NCBI GenBank assembly: GCA_035444405.1
Contig: DAOMOP010000012.1
Coordinates: 1-45,261 of the forward strand
Length of the DNA: 45,261 bases
Direction of reading: 5' to 3'
From: DAOMOP01 sp035444405
GTDB lineage: Bacteria; Pseudomonadota; Gammaproteobacteria; Burkholderiales; Rhodocyclaceae
In this document: piece by piece, positions 25,192 through 32,994 of the stretch
How the letters are laid out: every line of letters starts with the position of its first letter
How positions within the stretch are numbered: the stretch's first letter is position 1
Made by a program: the position numbers and the translations under genes
The notes under the pieces: model-generated
Databases searched by the model: none
Told to the model about the DNA's origin: nothing
What the model saw: only the letters and a program-made list of their open reading frames with translations

Positions 25192-26454
25192 ATGAACACG
25201 TTCAACCGACGCACTGCCGTGCGCATCGCAATCGTCAGCGTGCTGCTTGCGGCCGTGACCAGTCCCGTCGCATGGTTCGTCGCGCACCGCAACGCTGAAG
25301 AAGCCACGGTCTCGTTGGCGATCGAAGAGTCGGGGCGCTTGCTGCGGCGTTTCGACACCGCGGCGCTGAACGGGCCCGACGATATCGCGCAGGCCCGCAC
25401 GGCCGCCGAAACCCTGGTCGGCGGATTGTTCGATATTGCCGAGATCTATAACCGAAACGGCGATCTGCTTGCGGAGGCAATGACTGCCGAAGGGCTCGCC
25501 GTCGAAGCCCGACTGCCCCATCACCGGCGCCCCACCTATGTTTCGGCCTCCCACGAGAGCCTGAGGCTCGACGACCGGCGCTGGATCCTGCGCGTCTTCG
25601 TGCCGTTAACGGGCACCGGCGATCCCGGACAGTCTGCGCTTACCGGATATTTCGAGGGAGTCAGGGTCGTCCCCGCCTGGCAGCGCGAACAAATGCGCGC
25701 GAACGCACTGAACATGGCGCTGATGGCCGGTCTCGCCGCGCTGCTGTGCGGCGCCGCGATCTACCCGGTCGTCGTGCGGTTGTCGGCGGAAAACGAGCGC
25801 AAGGCGCGCGAAGTGCTCGACTCTCACATCGCGATGGTCCAGGCGCTCGGGCGCGCCATCGCGATGCGCGACTCGGATACCGGGGCGCACAATTTTCGTG
25901 TCGCGTGGATCGCCGCGCGCGTTGCCGAGGAGTTGGGTCTGCGCGGGCGTGACATCCAGTCGCTGATCGTCGGCAGCTTCCTGCACGACGTCGGCAAGAT
26001 CAGCGTTCCCGACGCGATCCTGCGCAAGCAGGGCGCGCTCGATGCGGCCGAGTCGGCCATCATGCAGACGCACGTGCAGCAGGGTGAAGAGATCGTTTCG
26101 GGTATCGGTTGGCTCGAGGATGCCAATGCGGTGGTCGCGGGCCATCATGAGAAGTGGGACGGCTCGGGTTATCCGCGCGGGCTCGCGGGCGAAGCGATCC
26201 CGCTGGCCGCGCGCATCTTCGCCGTCGCCGACGTCTTCGACGCGTTGTGTTCCGAGCGTCCCTACAAGCGGCCGATGGACTTCGACTCCGCGATGGCGAT
26301 CCTCGAGGCAGGCAGCGGCAGCCATTTCGACCCACGGGTGCTGGTGGCCTTCAGGAAGATCGCGCGGGGCGTTCATGCGCGGCTTGCACGATGCGACGAG
26401 GACGCCGCGCGCAGCTTGCTCGAGGAACGCGTGCGCGTGCATTTTGGTCTGTAG
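25192..26454 (+). CDS. HD-GYP cyclic-di-GMP phosphodiesterase with periplasmic sensor
   Basis: 420 residues from ATG 25192. First membrane helix (about 10-32), periplasmic sensor of about 150 residues, second helix (about 178-200), then an HD-GYP domain: MRDSDTGAHNFRVAWIAARV, SFLHDVGKISVPDAIL (metal His-Asp), VVAGHHEKWDGSGYPRGL (GYP motif), ARIFAVADVFDALCSERPYK. All catalytic motifs are present, so it should degrade cyclic di-GMP. It is the only cyclic-di-GMP gene here; no GGDEF partner is visible. A 14-bp repeat array follows. Confidence 0.9.
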   Translation: MNTFNRRTAVRIAIVSVLLAAVTSPVAWFVAHRNAEEATVSLAIEESGRLLRRFDTAALNGPDDIAQARTAAETLVGGLFDIAEIYNRNGDLLAEAMTAEGLAVEARLPHHRRPTYVSASHESLRLDDRRWILRVFVPLTGTGDPGQSALTGYFEGVRVVPAWQREQMRANALNMALMAGLAALLCGAAIYPVVVRLSAENERKAREVLDSHIAMVQALGRAIAMRDSDTGAHNFRVAWIAARVAEELGLRGRDIQSLIVGSFLHDVGKISVPDAILRKQGALDAAESAIMQTHVQQGEEIVSGIGWLEDANAVVAGHHEKWDGSGYPRGLAGEAIPLAARIFAVADVFDALCSERPYKRPMDFDSAMAILEAGSGSHFDPRVLVAFRKIARGVHARLARCDEDAARSLLEERVRVHFGL

Positions 26455-26489
26455 CCGGCGCCGCGCGGACGGTGGCACGTGGCCACGGT

Positions 26490-26573
26490 GCGTGGCGGGT
26501 GATGCGTGGCGGGTGATGCGTGGTTGGCGATGCGTGGCCGGTGACGCGTGGCCGGCGATGCGCGGCCGGCGGG
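26490..26573. repeat. 14-bp degenerate tandem repeat, six copies
   Basis: Unit GCGTGGCGGGTGAT: copies 1 and 2 are identical (26490-26503, 26504-26517), copies 3-5 differ at two to four positions (GCGTGGTTGGCGAT, GCGTGGCCGGTGAC, GCGTGGCCGGCGAT), copy 6 (26560-26573) decays into the inverted repeat. Intergenic, between the HD-GYP stop and the assembly gap. Not CRISPR: no spacers. Confidence 0.85.
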
Positions 26574-26616
26574 GAAAGGGANNNNNNNNNNCGACCCGGC
26601 CCCTTTCCCCGCCGGC
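26565..26616. terminator. Long inverted repeat containing the assembly gap
   Basis: GCCGGCGGGGAAAGGG (26565-26580) and its exact complement CCCTTTCCCCGCCGGC (26601-26616): 16-bp perfect arms with the N-run inside. It sits between the convergent HD-GYP and ferric-reductase genes, so a bidirectional terminator is likely. A strong stem next to tandem repeats explains why assembly failed here. Confidence 0.6.
26582..26591. other. Assembly gap (10 N)
   Basis: Ten unknown bases. The length is probably a placeholder, so true spacing between the inverted-repeat arms is unknown, and missing sequence could be much longer than ten bases. Confidence 0.95.
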
Positions 26617-26626
26617 GTGGCCGGGA

Positions 26627-27949
26627 TTACCGCATCTCGAAGGCCTCCTGATGGAAGCGGAGGCGTCCGCCCTTGCGCAGGCGCTGCAGGCCGTCCTTCA
26701 GCGAGCGGGCGAGACCCTGCGGGCCGCAGAACCACACCTCGGTCTTCCCGGAACCGGTGCCGCTGCCGGCCACCGACTGCGCGGTGATCCGCTCGTCCTG
26801 CCGGGCGCCATGCACCTGCAGGCGCACCGACGGCAGCTCTGCGCACAGCGTCTCGAGCCGGGCGACGAACGGATCGCGGTCGCGGTCGCGCGTGCAGTAA
26901 TGCAGCTCGACCTCAGGGGCGCCGGTCGGGTCGTCGCGCAACGCTTCGAGCCAGGCGAGGAAGGGCGTCACACCGATGCCGCCGGCGATCCAGATCTGGC
27001 GTGCGTCGCGGTCGTGGCGGGCGAAGTCGAAGCGGCCATAGGGACCCTCGATCGTGACCGGCTGGCCGACTTTGAGCCGCCCGGCCAGCCCGCGCGTGTA
27101 GTCGCCGAGCGCTTTGATCTGGAAGTTGACGGTGCGTGCGGCGGGGTCGGCGCTGGCGATCGTGAAGGGATGGGCGCCCTCGAGGCGGTCGAAGGTCACG
27201 AACGCGAACTGTCCCGGACGGTGCCCGTGCCAGCGCTCGCCGGTGCGGCAGACGACCTCGGTGACATCGGGAGTGGGGCTCGTCACCGCGATGACGCTGC
27301 CGACCGAACGGCGGCTGCGTCCGATCAGCCCGCCCAGCGACAGTCCGCTGGCGACGCTGCCGCCGGTGAGCAGTGCAGCGAGCAGCCAGCCGATCGGCTG
27401 CTGCCACCATTCGCTCGGCGCGAGCCAGGCGGCGTGAAACGCGAGCAGCAGGTAGAGTGCCGGCATCGCGCGGTGCAGATAGCGCCACAGCGAGTACGGA
27501 AACCGCTTCCACAGCGTGATCACGAGCATCGCGAGCACGACGTAGATCGCCCATTCGCCGATCTCCTCGGCCGCCTCGCGCATCGCGTGCAGCAGGCCCG
27601 CGCCTTCGCCGTGTTCCCAGCTCGCCTCGCCGAAAAACGACTCGACGAGGTCGTCGGACATCTCGATCAGCCAGTGGGTCGCCGCGAAGGTCACCGCCAG
27701 GATGCCGGCATGCTTGTGCAGGCGGTAGATGCGGTCCATGCCGCCCAGCGGCTGTTCGAGCCAGGCCGGACGGGTGGCGAGCATCATTGCGAGCGACATC
27801 AGTGCGATCGCGAGCACGCCGCTCAGGTACGTCGCCTGCTCGTACGCGAACCACGGCAGCGACGACGCGTCTTGCGCATCGGCCGCGGGCAGGCCCGCGA
27901 ACCAGGCCAGCGCGACGAGCGCGACGAAACCAGTCAGAAACGGATTCAT
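26627..27949 (-). CDS. Ferric-reductase-like flavocytochrome (FRD transmembrane plus FAD/NAD domains)
   Basis: 440 residues. Six membrane helices in the first half; the haem-ligand pattern is HKHAGILAVTFAATHWLIE and LWRYLHRAMPALYLLLAFH (paired His on two helices). C-terminal ferredoxin-reductase module: PGQFAFVTFDRLEGAHPFTI (FAD loop), VTIEGPYGRFDF, IWIAGGIGVTPFLAWLEAL (NAD pyrophosphate loop), VWFCGPQGLARSL. It should move electrons from NAD(P)H across the inner membrane to an outside acceptor such as Fe(III). The upstream partner encodes two PepSY domains, and PepSY-reductase pairing is common. A hairpin separates the two genes. Confidence 0.88.
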   Translation of the reverse strand: MNPFLTGFVALVALAWFAGLPAADAQDASSLPWFAYEQATYLSGVLAIALMSLAMMLATRPAWLEQPLGGMDRIYRLHKHAGILAVTFAATHWLIEMSDDLVESFFGEASWEHGEGAGLLHAMREAAEEIGEWAIYVVLAMLVITLWKRFPYSLWRYLHRAMPALYLLLAFHAAWLAPSEWWQQPIGWLLAALLTGGSVASGLSLGGLIGRSRRSVGSVIAVTSPTPDVTEVVCRTGERWHGHRPGQFAFVTFDRLEGAHPFTIASADPAARTVNFQIKALGDYTRGLAGRLKVGQPVTIEGPYGRFDFARHDRDARQIWIAGGIGVTPFLAWLEALRDDPTGAPEVELHYCTRDRDRDPFVARLETLCAELPSVRLQVHGARQDERITAQSVAGSGTGSGKTEVWFCGPQGLARSLKDGLQRLRKGGRLRFHQEAFEMR

Positions 27950-27991
27950 GGTCGGGGTCTCCCGGGAAAGAAAAGGGGGGAGCGTTGGCCC

Positions 27992-28023
27992 GCCCCTCGC
28001 CGGCGCGAACGCCGGCGAGGGGC
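27992..28023 (-). terminator. 14-bp perfect hairpin with CGAA loop between PepSY and reductase genes
   Basis: GCCCCTCGCCGGCG, loop CGAA, CGCCGGCGAGGGGC. It lies 15 bp past the PepSY stop and about 43 bp before the reductase start on the transcribed strand, where it is followed by a pyrimidine-rich stretch with TTTTCTTT. It could be an attenuating terminator or an mRNA-stability element that lowers reductase expression relative to the PepSY protein. Confidence 0.6.
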
Positions 28024-28037
28024 TGGGGTTGCGGTCA

Positions 28038-28616
28038 TCAGCTCAGCTGCGCCGCGGAGCCGACCATCGGCTCGTCCGAGCGCGTGCCGTTCATCGAACG
28101 CTCGTCGCGCTTGCCGCTCTTGACCTCGGTCTTGGTCACCGCGCCGGAGTGCGGATCGACGTCGAGTTCGACGCGGCGACCCTCGGCATCGGTCGCCCTG
28201 ACCTCGTAGTCACGGCTTTCGCGCTCGATCTTGTCGATGTCGCGGTAGCCGGCCGACTCGAGGATCACCTGGAGCTGCGCCGGGGTCAGCCAATCGCTGC
28301 GTTCGCGCCGGCCGTTCTTGGCTTCGCTCTTGGTCACTTCGCCGCTGACCGGGTCGAGCTTGAGTTCGACGCGACGGCCGTCCGGGTCGATGCCCTTGAC
28401 TTCGTAGTAGTCGTCCTCGCGTTCGATCTTGTCGATGTCGCGGTAGCCGGCGGCTTCGAGGCGCTGCTGGATCTCCGTCAGCGACAGCCACTGCTGCCGG
28501 GTGGACGCCGGCTGGTTGCCGCCCATCTGGGCGAGCACGACCGGTGCGAGGATCGCTCCGCCGGCAACGAGCGCGGCGCCGAGGGCGAGGGTGCTGAAAA
28601 GGGTGGTGGCACGCAT
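28038..28616 (-). CDS. Secreted protein with two tandem PepSY domains
   Basis: 192 residues from ATG 28616 (AGGAGAA upstream). A signal peptide (TLFSTLALGAALVAGGAILA) precedes two PepSY-like repeats of about 60 residues: LEAAGYRDIDKIEREDDYYE...LDPVSGEVTKSE and LESAGYRDIDKIERESRDYE...VDPHSGAVTKTE. The exact GYRDIDKIERE core in both shows a recent internal duplication. Probably periplasmic; may interact with the reductase encoded next, or with a kinase. Phased CTTCAG/GTTCAG half-sites lie 65-81 bp upstream. Confidence 0.85.
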   Translation of the reverse strand: MRATTLFSTLALGAALVAGGAILAPVVLAQMGGNQPASTRQQWLSLTEIQQRLEAAGYRDIDKIEREDDYYEVKGIDPDGRRVELKLDPVSGEVTKSEAKNGRRERSDWLTPAQLQVILESAGYRDIDKIERESRDYEVRATDAEGRRVELDVDPHSGAVTKTEVKSGKRDERSMNGTRSDEPMVGSAAQLS

Positions 28617-28680
28617 GATGTTCTCCTGAGGGTGTGATGCCGGTCGCCTTCGACCGTGAACGCATGGTGCGCGCACCGCC

Positions 28681-28719
28681 CTGAACGTCCCCTGAAGGGT
28701 TCGTTCATCTGGCGTTCAT
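28681..28719. promoter_or_regulatory. Back-to-back phased operators between PepSY gene and multicopper oxidase remnant
   Basis: Minus-strand box: CTTCAG-GGGAC-GTTCAG (28697-28681), oriented toward the double-PepSY gene. Plus-strand box: GTTCAT-CTGGC-GTTCAT (28703-28719), oriented toward the oxidase remnant. Both have 11-bp phasing and share the TTCA core with the GTTCAT/GTTCAC site at 577. This suggests control of both PepSY genes by the same regulator. Prediction only. Confidence 0.5.
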
Positions 28720-28744
28720 GTATCCCCTCGAGCGACCCGGGCGG

Positions 28745-29000
28745 TCCGACTGTCGGAAAGTCTTCGACGTCAGCCACCTCCCCGGCGTCGAGGTGTGGCA
28801 GATCGGCAACGAGGGCGGCTTTCTCGCCGCGCCGGTGGACCTGACTCAACACGCCGGGACAGTTCGTCCGGCACGGCCACATCGTCGAGCATGAAGACAA
28901 CGAGATCATGCGGCCGTACCGCATCGGTCCTTTCCAACCCTGTCAGCCGGACCAGCAGGGTCGGGGAGTCGATGCCCCGAACCCGGTGGCCAGCCCCCGG
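28745..29000 (+). pseudogene. Multicopper oxidase C-terminal remnant with internal deletion
   Basis: Two blocks in different frames. The first reads VFDVSHLPGVEVWQIGNEGG followed by FLAAPVDLT, a bilirubin-oxidase/CotA-like middle segment. The second reads PGQFVRHGHIVEHEDNEIMR then PYRIGPFQP, the C-terminal copper motif, where intact enzymes have WHCH-x3-HE. Here the type 1 copper Cys is Gly (HGH) and Trp is Arg. With most of the protein missing and a ligand lost, it cannot work. Intact oxidases have 450-600 residues. Its promoter-like box upstream remains. Confidence 0.7.
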
Positions 29001-29030
29001 AGCGGCACCGTGTTGCGTGCTACGAGGGCG

Positions 29031-30824
29031 TTACAGACGCTCGAGATCGAGCAGCGCAGGGTCACCGAACCACGCGCGCTCGAGCTGCGCGCCGACCGCT
29101 CTTTCGGCGGCATCATCGCCGCGCTGCCGGTACACTTCCTTCAGCCCGTACAGCGCCCAGCCGTTGTTCGGGCTGCGTGCGAGGCTGTCGTGAAACGCGG
29201 CCTCGGCCGCGTCGAGCTCGCCGCTGCGCAGCAGCACCGCGCCGAGCGACTGACGCACCGGGTAGTACCAGAAGGGGGGCTCCATGTACGCGAGGCCGTC
29301 CCGCACCGAGAGCGCCGAGCGATAGGCCGCGGCGGCCGCGGCGAGCTCGCCGCGTGCGTCGGCGAGGCGAGCGGTGGCGACGAGCCGCGCGATCTCGACG
29401 ACGGCGCGGCCCGGCACGCCCGAGCCGTGCAGATCGTCGAAGTCGCCGCCGGATTGGAGCGCGCCGAGCGCGTCGATTTCGCGCCCAGCCTCGCCATGCT
29501 CGCCGCTTTCTGCATGGGCGAGCGCGCGCGCATAGTGCCACAGCGCCTTCACCAGGATCAGCGCGTCGCCCGGTTCGGGAAGCGCGAGCACGGTCCGCGG
29601 TGCACTGAACTGCGCATGGGCGAAATAGGGCGCCGCCTTGATTGGCTGCAGGCTCGCCGCCGAACGCACGAAGGCCTCGTCGAGCAGGCGATCGAGCTTG
29701 GCGGCGGCCTCGAGCGCGCTCGCCGCGTCGCCGCCCATCTGCGCCGCGGCCATCAGGAAGTGCAGATTGTGCGGATAGTAGCCGTTGCGGTAGAACGGGT
29801 CGCTCGGCGAGCGCTCGAAATAGCGCTCGTCGGCGGCGACCGCGGCGATGTTCGCTTCGAGCGCTTCGCGATACAGTCCGAGGCGGTAGTAGATGTGCCC
29901 GGGCATGTGCACGATGTGGCCCGCGCCCGGCATCAACGCGGCCAGACGCCGCGCGTGGGGAAGCGCGCGTTCGGGGGCGGCCGATGCTTCGACCGCGTGA
30001 ATGTACAGGTGGATGGCGCCGGGATGGTCCGGGTTGCGCGCGAGTACGCGCTCGAGCGCCGCGACGATGTCGGCCGTGCGCCCCTTGGGGCGCTCGCCGC
30101 CGGCTTCCCAGTAGTCCCACGGCGACAGGTCCATCAAGGCCTCGGCATACAGCACCTGGATGTCGTCGTCGTCGCGAAAGCGTGCGGCCGCATCATTCAT
30201 CGCGTCGGCGTAGGCGGCGTCGAGCGCGGCCCGGTCCGCGTCGGAGCGGTCGCTGTAGCGCCGCGCGAGCGCGTCGATCAGGGCCCGCTCGCGCTCGCTC
30301 GCGCGCCCGGCCAGCACTTGTGCGCGCGCGAGGGCGGCCAGCGCCGGGACGAGCGCGTCGGGAAACATCGGCGCGTTGATGTTCGGCCCCAGCACCAGCG
30401 CCTCGCCCCAGAAGCACATCGCGCACTCCGGATCGAGCTGCTGTGCGGCGCGGAACGCCCGCCGCGCCTCGGCGTGATTGAACGCATAGGACAGGCGCAG
30501 GCCCTGGTCGAAGTAGGCCTGCGCTTCGGCCGAGGCGGTCGTTACCGGCATCGTCAGCGTGCCCAGATCGTCGAACAGCGGCGGCTTGCCTTCGGCCGCG
30601 GCGCCCGGTGGAACGACGTCGGCGGTGAACGGGCGCGTCTCGCCCTGCGCGAGCAGCAGCGCCGTGCCGCGACCGGCGACGGCTGGCCTGGCGCCGGCGT
30701 GGCACAGCTCGAGCGGGGCGAGGATGGTGGCGGCCTCGCCGGTCGGCATGGCCCGCCCGCTGGGGCTCTGTGCGGCGATCAGGCCACCGGTCGCAATCGC
30801 GATGGCGATCAGCTTCGTGCGCAT
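29031..30824 (-). CDS. Secreted TPR-repeat protein
   Basis: 597 residues from ATG 30824 (GGAGGGT upstream; GTG 30830 also possible). Signal peptide (KLIAIAIATGGLIAAQ), then helical repeats: QAYFDQGLRLSYAFNHAEARR...DPECAMCFWGEALVLGPNIN, ALERVLARNPDHPGAIHLYI, HIVHMPGHIYYRLGLYREAL, and a C-terminal classic TPR (GELDAAEAAFHDSLARSPNN, GWALYGL). The FW.EAL.LGPNIN...HMPGHIY set recurs in large TPR proteins of proteobacteria with unknown role; CxxC and His-rich segments might bind a cofactor. It stands alone on its strand. Confidence 0.85.
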   Translation of the reverse strand: MRTKLIAIAIATGGLIAAQSPSGRAMPTGEAATILAPLELCHAGARPAVAGRGTALLLAQGETRPFTADVVPPGAAAEGKPPLFDDLGTLTMPVTTASAEAQAYFDQGLRLSYAFNHAEARRAFRAAQQLDPECAMCFWGEALVLGPNINAPMFPDALVPALAALARAQVLAGRASERERALIDALARRYSDRSDADRAALDAAYADAMNDAAARFRDDDDIQVLYAEALMDLSPWDYWEAGGERPKGRTADIVAALERVLARNPDHPGAIHLYIHAVEASAAPERALPHARRLAALMPGAGHIVHMPGHIYYRLGLYREALEANIAAVAADERYFERSPSDPFYRNGYYPHNLHFLMAAAQMGGDAASALEAAAKLDRLLDEAFVRSAASLQPIKAAPYFAHAQFSAPRTVLALPEPGDALILVKALWHYARALAHAESGEHGEAGREIDALGALQSGGDFDDLHGSGVPGRAVVEIARLVATARLADARGELAAAAAAYRSALSVRDGLAYMEPPFWYYPVRQSLGAVLLRSGELDAAEAAFHDSLARSPNNGWALYGLKEVYRQRGDDAAERAVGAQLERAWFGDPALLDLERL

Positions 30825-30939
30825 CTGCACACCCTCCCTCGAACGACATGGGTCGGCAGGTGATGATCGGTGTTATAGCACTCCGGGTTCGATCTGGCAG
30901 CGCGCCGTCGGCGCCGGCGCGGTCGGCGCCCGCTTCGGA

Positions 30940-31266
30940 TCACCGACCCGCGCGGCGCAGGTGGCGGATCACGAGAGAGCCGCCCAGCATTCCTCCGAGA
31001 TCGGCAAAGTGGGCGATGCCGGCCGCCGTGCCGGTGACCCCGAGCAGCCGCTCGAGATCGCCGCCGAACAGCCACAGACCGTACAGGTTGACGGCGAGGT
31101 GGACGACGCTGCCGTGCAGGACGGCATAGGTCACCGGCTGCCAGGGCATGAAGCCGGCATGGAAGGGCCACAGCGCGAGCATCCCCAGCATCGCCTCGAC
31201 GGCGACGAGCTCGCGCAGAAACGCGACGACGTTGATGATGAGGAGCGTTCGGATCACTGGCGGCAT
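30940..31266 (-). pseudogene. Rhomboid copy with 81-residue internal deletion
   Basis: 108 residues from ATG 31266. It aligns with the intact rhomboid at 13242 from the shared start MPPVI through VNLYGLWLFGGDLERLLG, then jumps to VTGTAAGIAHFADLGGMLGG. The 81 missing residues, exactly the length difference between the two proteins, include the GASGG serine, and the catalytic His of AHLGG is Asp. The joint falls at a shared Leu-Gly. The frame is intact, so a small four-helix-like membrane protein could be made, but no protease. 31267-31480 shows no gene. Confidence 0.8.
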
Positions 31267-31480
31267 CTGGCGATTCCTCTCCCGTCTCGCAGGTGGCCGG
31301 CGTGGCGCACCGTGACTGCGCGGGGCCCGGGCCGGCTGCAGGCGGGAGCCGACGAGTCGATGTGAGCCTTTCTGCCACCGGTCGTCAAGGCCATGTATTC
31401 GTCGTAAGAATCGGTTCGGGTCGAACAAAGCCGGCAGCCCTTGCCGCAGATCAAATCGAGAGTGAAGGGGGTGTGGCAGT

Positions 31481-32491
31481 TTGAACACGATGTCGAGCGT
31501 TGGGGCACCGGCAATGGACGATACGATCAGGACACTGCTAACGTGCGCGACACGCGCACCGTCCGGGCACAATGCGCAGCCGTGGCGGTTCTCGGTGGGC
31601 GACGGGATGGTCCGCATCCATCCCGACTTCAGCCGGCGCCTGCCGGTCGTCGATCCCGACGACCACGCGTTGTACATCAGCCTGGGCTGTGCGCTCGAGA
31701 ATTTGGTCGTTGCCGCCGCGCAGCATGGGCTGGCGGCTTGCGTCGATTATTTTCCGGCCGACGAGCTTGAGGAGTGCCTCCGGGTCAGGCTGTCGACAAA
31801 CGGTCACGGCGCCGTCGACGCGCTCTATAGCGCGATCCCGCTGCGGCAGTCGAACCGTCGGCGCTATGACGGAAGGCGCATTGCAGCCAGCGATGCGTGC
31901 AAGCTGCTCGAGGCCGGACTTTGCGGTGGCGTCACGCTCAGGGCGTTCCGCACCGGCGAGCCGGACGTCGAGCCGCTCATCGGCTTCGTCAGGGAAGGCA
32001 ATCGCATCCAGTTCAACGATCCGTCCTTTGTCGACGAGCTGGTGTCGTGGATCCGCTTCTCGAGAGCTGAAGCCAGTGCGCGGCAGGATGGCTTGACCGC
32101 CGCCGCGCTCGGTTTTCCGGCGATCCCGCGCTGGCTCGGAAAGCTCGTCATGACAAGGCTGGTCGGGCCCGACGGCGAAGCGCGTCGCCAGGAGCAGGCG
32201 ATTCGCAGCTCGAGCCTGCTGCTCCTGTTCATCGCGGGTGGCAACGACAAGCGGCACTGGGTGGACGTCGGGCGCAGCTTCGAGCGGGTCGCACTGACCG
32301 CCACATCGCTCGGCATCGCCCACGCGCACGTCAACATGCCTTGCGAAGTCGAGGCGGTCCGCCGCAGGCTCGCAGCGCATCTGGGATTGACCCAAGCGCA
32401 GCAGCCGCTGCTGCTGATCCGGTTCGGCTACGCAAAAAACCTTCCACCTGCGCCCAGACGTCCGCTGGAACAAGTTATCGAGAATCGGTAG
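31481..32491 (+). CDS. Acg-like nitroreductase-family protein
   Basis: 336 residues from TTG 31481, which the AAGGGGG site fits best; ATG 31490 is the alternative. The N-terminus has LLTCATRAPSGHNAQPWRFS, the FMN-phosphate pattern (R-x-x-P-S-x-x-N-x-Q-P-W) of nitroreductases. SAIPLRQSNRRRYDGRRI and HVNMPCEVEAVRRRLAAHLG, QPLLLIRFGYA match the double-length Acg branch (mycobacterial Rv2032-like). Acg-type proteins bind FMN but often lack nitroreduction and may sequester flavin under stress. No partner gene is apparent. Confidence 0.8.
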   Translation: MNTMSSVGAPAMDDTIRTLLTCATRAPSGHNAQPWRFSVGDGMVRIHPDFSRRLPVVDPDDHALYISLGCALENLVVAAAQHGLAACVDYFPADELEECLRVRLSTNGHGAVDALYSAIPLRQSNRRRYDGRRIAASDACKLLEAGLCGGVTLRAFRTGEPDVEPLIGFVREGNRIQFNDPSFVDELVSWIRFSRAEASARQDGLTAAALGFPAIPRWLGKLVMTRLVGPDGEARRQEQAIRSSSLLLLFIAGGNDKRHWVDVGRSFERVALTATSLGIAHAHVNMPCEVEAVRRRLAAHLGLTQAQQPLLLIRFGYAKNLPPAPRRPLEQVIENR

Positions 32492-32838
32492 TCTCGCTCG
32501 TACGGAGCAACGTCCGGTCCGCCAGCACCGGCGCGGCGACGGCGATCATGGCCATGGCGAGAAGCGGTGGCTGCAAGTTCGTGAACGCGCTCAGCTCGCC
32601 CGAAGCCTCGAGCGTCCGCACGACCCCGAACACGGCCAGGAAGTTGTGAAAGACGATCGTCGCGTAGACGATTGGCAACGATCGCATAGACCGCTCGGTC
32701 GGTCACGGCCTCGGGGCGCCGCAACGTGTCGATTCGGCCTTCGAGAAACCAGGTCGCCAGGGGCCACAGAGCGAATAGCACGAGCGCGGGAGCGATTGCC
32801 GTGATCGAGACAATTCGGGCGGTCGTTGCGCGGTTCAT
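32475..32838 (-). pseudogene. Small membrane protein with frameshift
   Basis: Frame 1 from ATG 32838 encodes a hydrophobic start (VSITAIAPALVLFALWPLAT, WFLEGRIDTLRR). Near 32690 hydrophobicity shifts to another frame that reads LPIVYATIVFHNFLAVFGVV then LLAMAMIAVAAPVLADR, ending at 32475. Together they would form one protein with about four helices. I do not recognise the family. The 3' end overlaps the 3' end of the nitroreductase-like gene by 17 bp. A sequencing error would also explain it. Confidence 0.5.
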
Positions 32839-32845
32839 GATCGGA

Positions 32846-32971
32846 CTCCATCCGTCGGCGAGGTATCCCCCGGTCGAGCGCGCCGATCGCATTGCCGGCG
32901 CCGCCGCTGCGACGATCGACCTGATCGTCGGCACGAACGCCGACGAGCGCAGGCTGTTTCTGGTGCCCGGT
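32846..32971 (+). pseudogene. Type B carboxylesterase fragment
   Basis: About 42 residues reading YPPVERADRIAGAAAATIDL then IVGTNADERRLFLVPG. The [IL]-[IL]-GTN-x-DE-x-x-LFL motif is characteristic of type B carboxylesterases (it carries the acidic residue region). Both flanks are unrelated, and intact enzymes exceed 450 residues. Immediately after it on the other strand, SGMLAIALMSLTTM resembles the ferric-reductase gene at 26627 (SGVLAIALMSLAMM), a possible second fragment that also forms the last codons of the ATP-grasp gene. Confidence 0.5.
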
Positions 32972-32994
32972 GCCGGGCATTGTCGTAAGCGACA

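Noticed and set aside
26490..26573. CRISPR array
   Set aside because: Units are contiguous 14-mers with no spacers and no cas genes nearby.
28908..30863. A 651-codon plus-strand frame opposite the TPR gene
   Set aside because: Antisense to a signal-peptide-bearing TPR protein; only its first 30 codons carry meaning, as the multicopper oxidase remnant.
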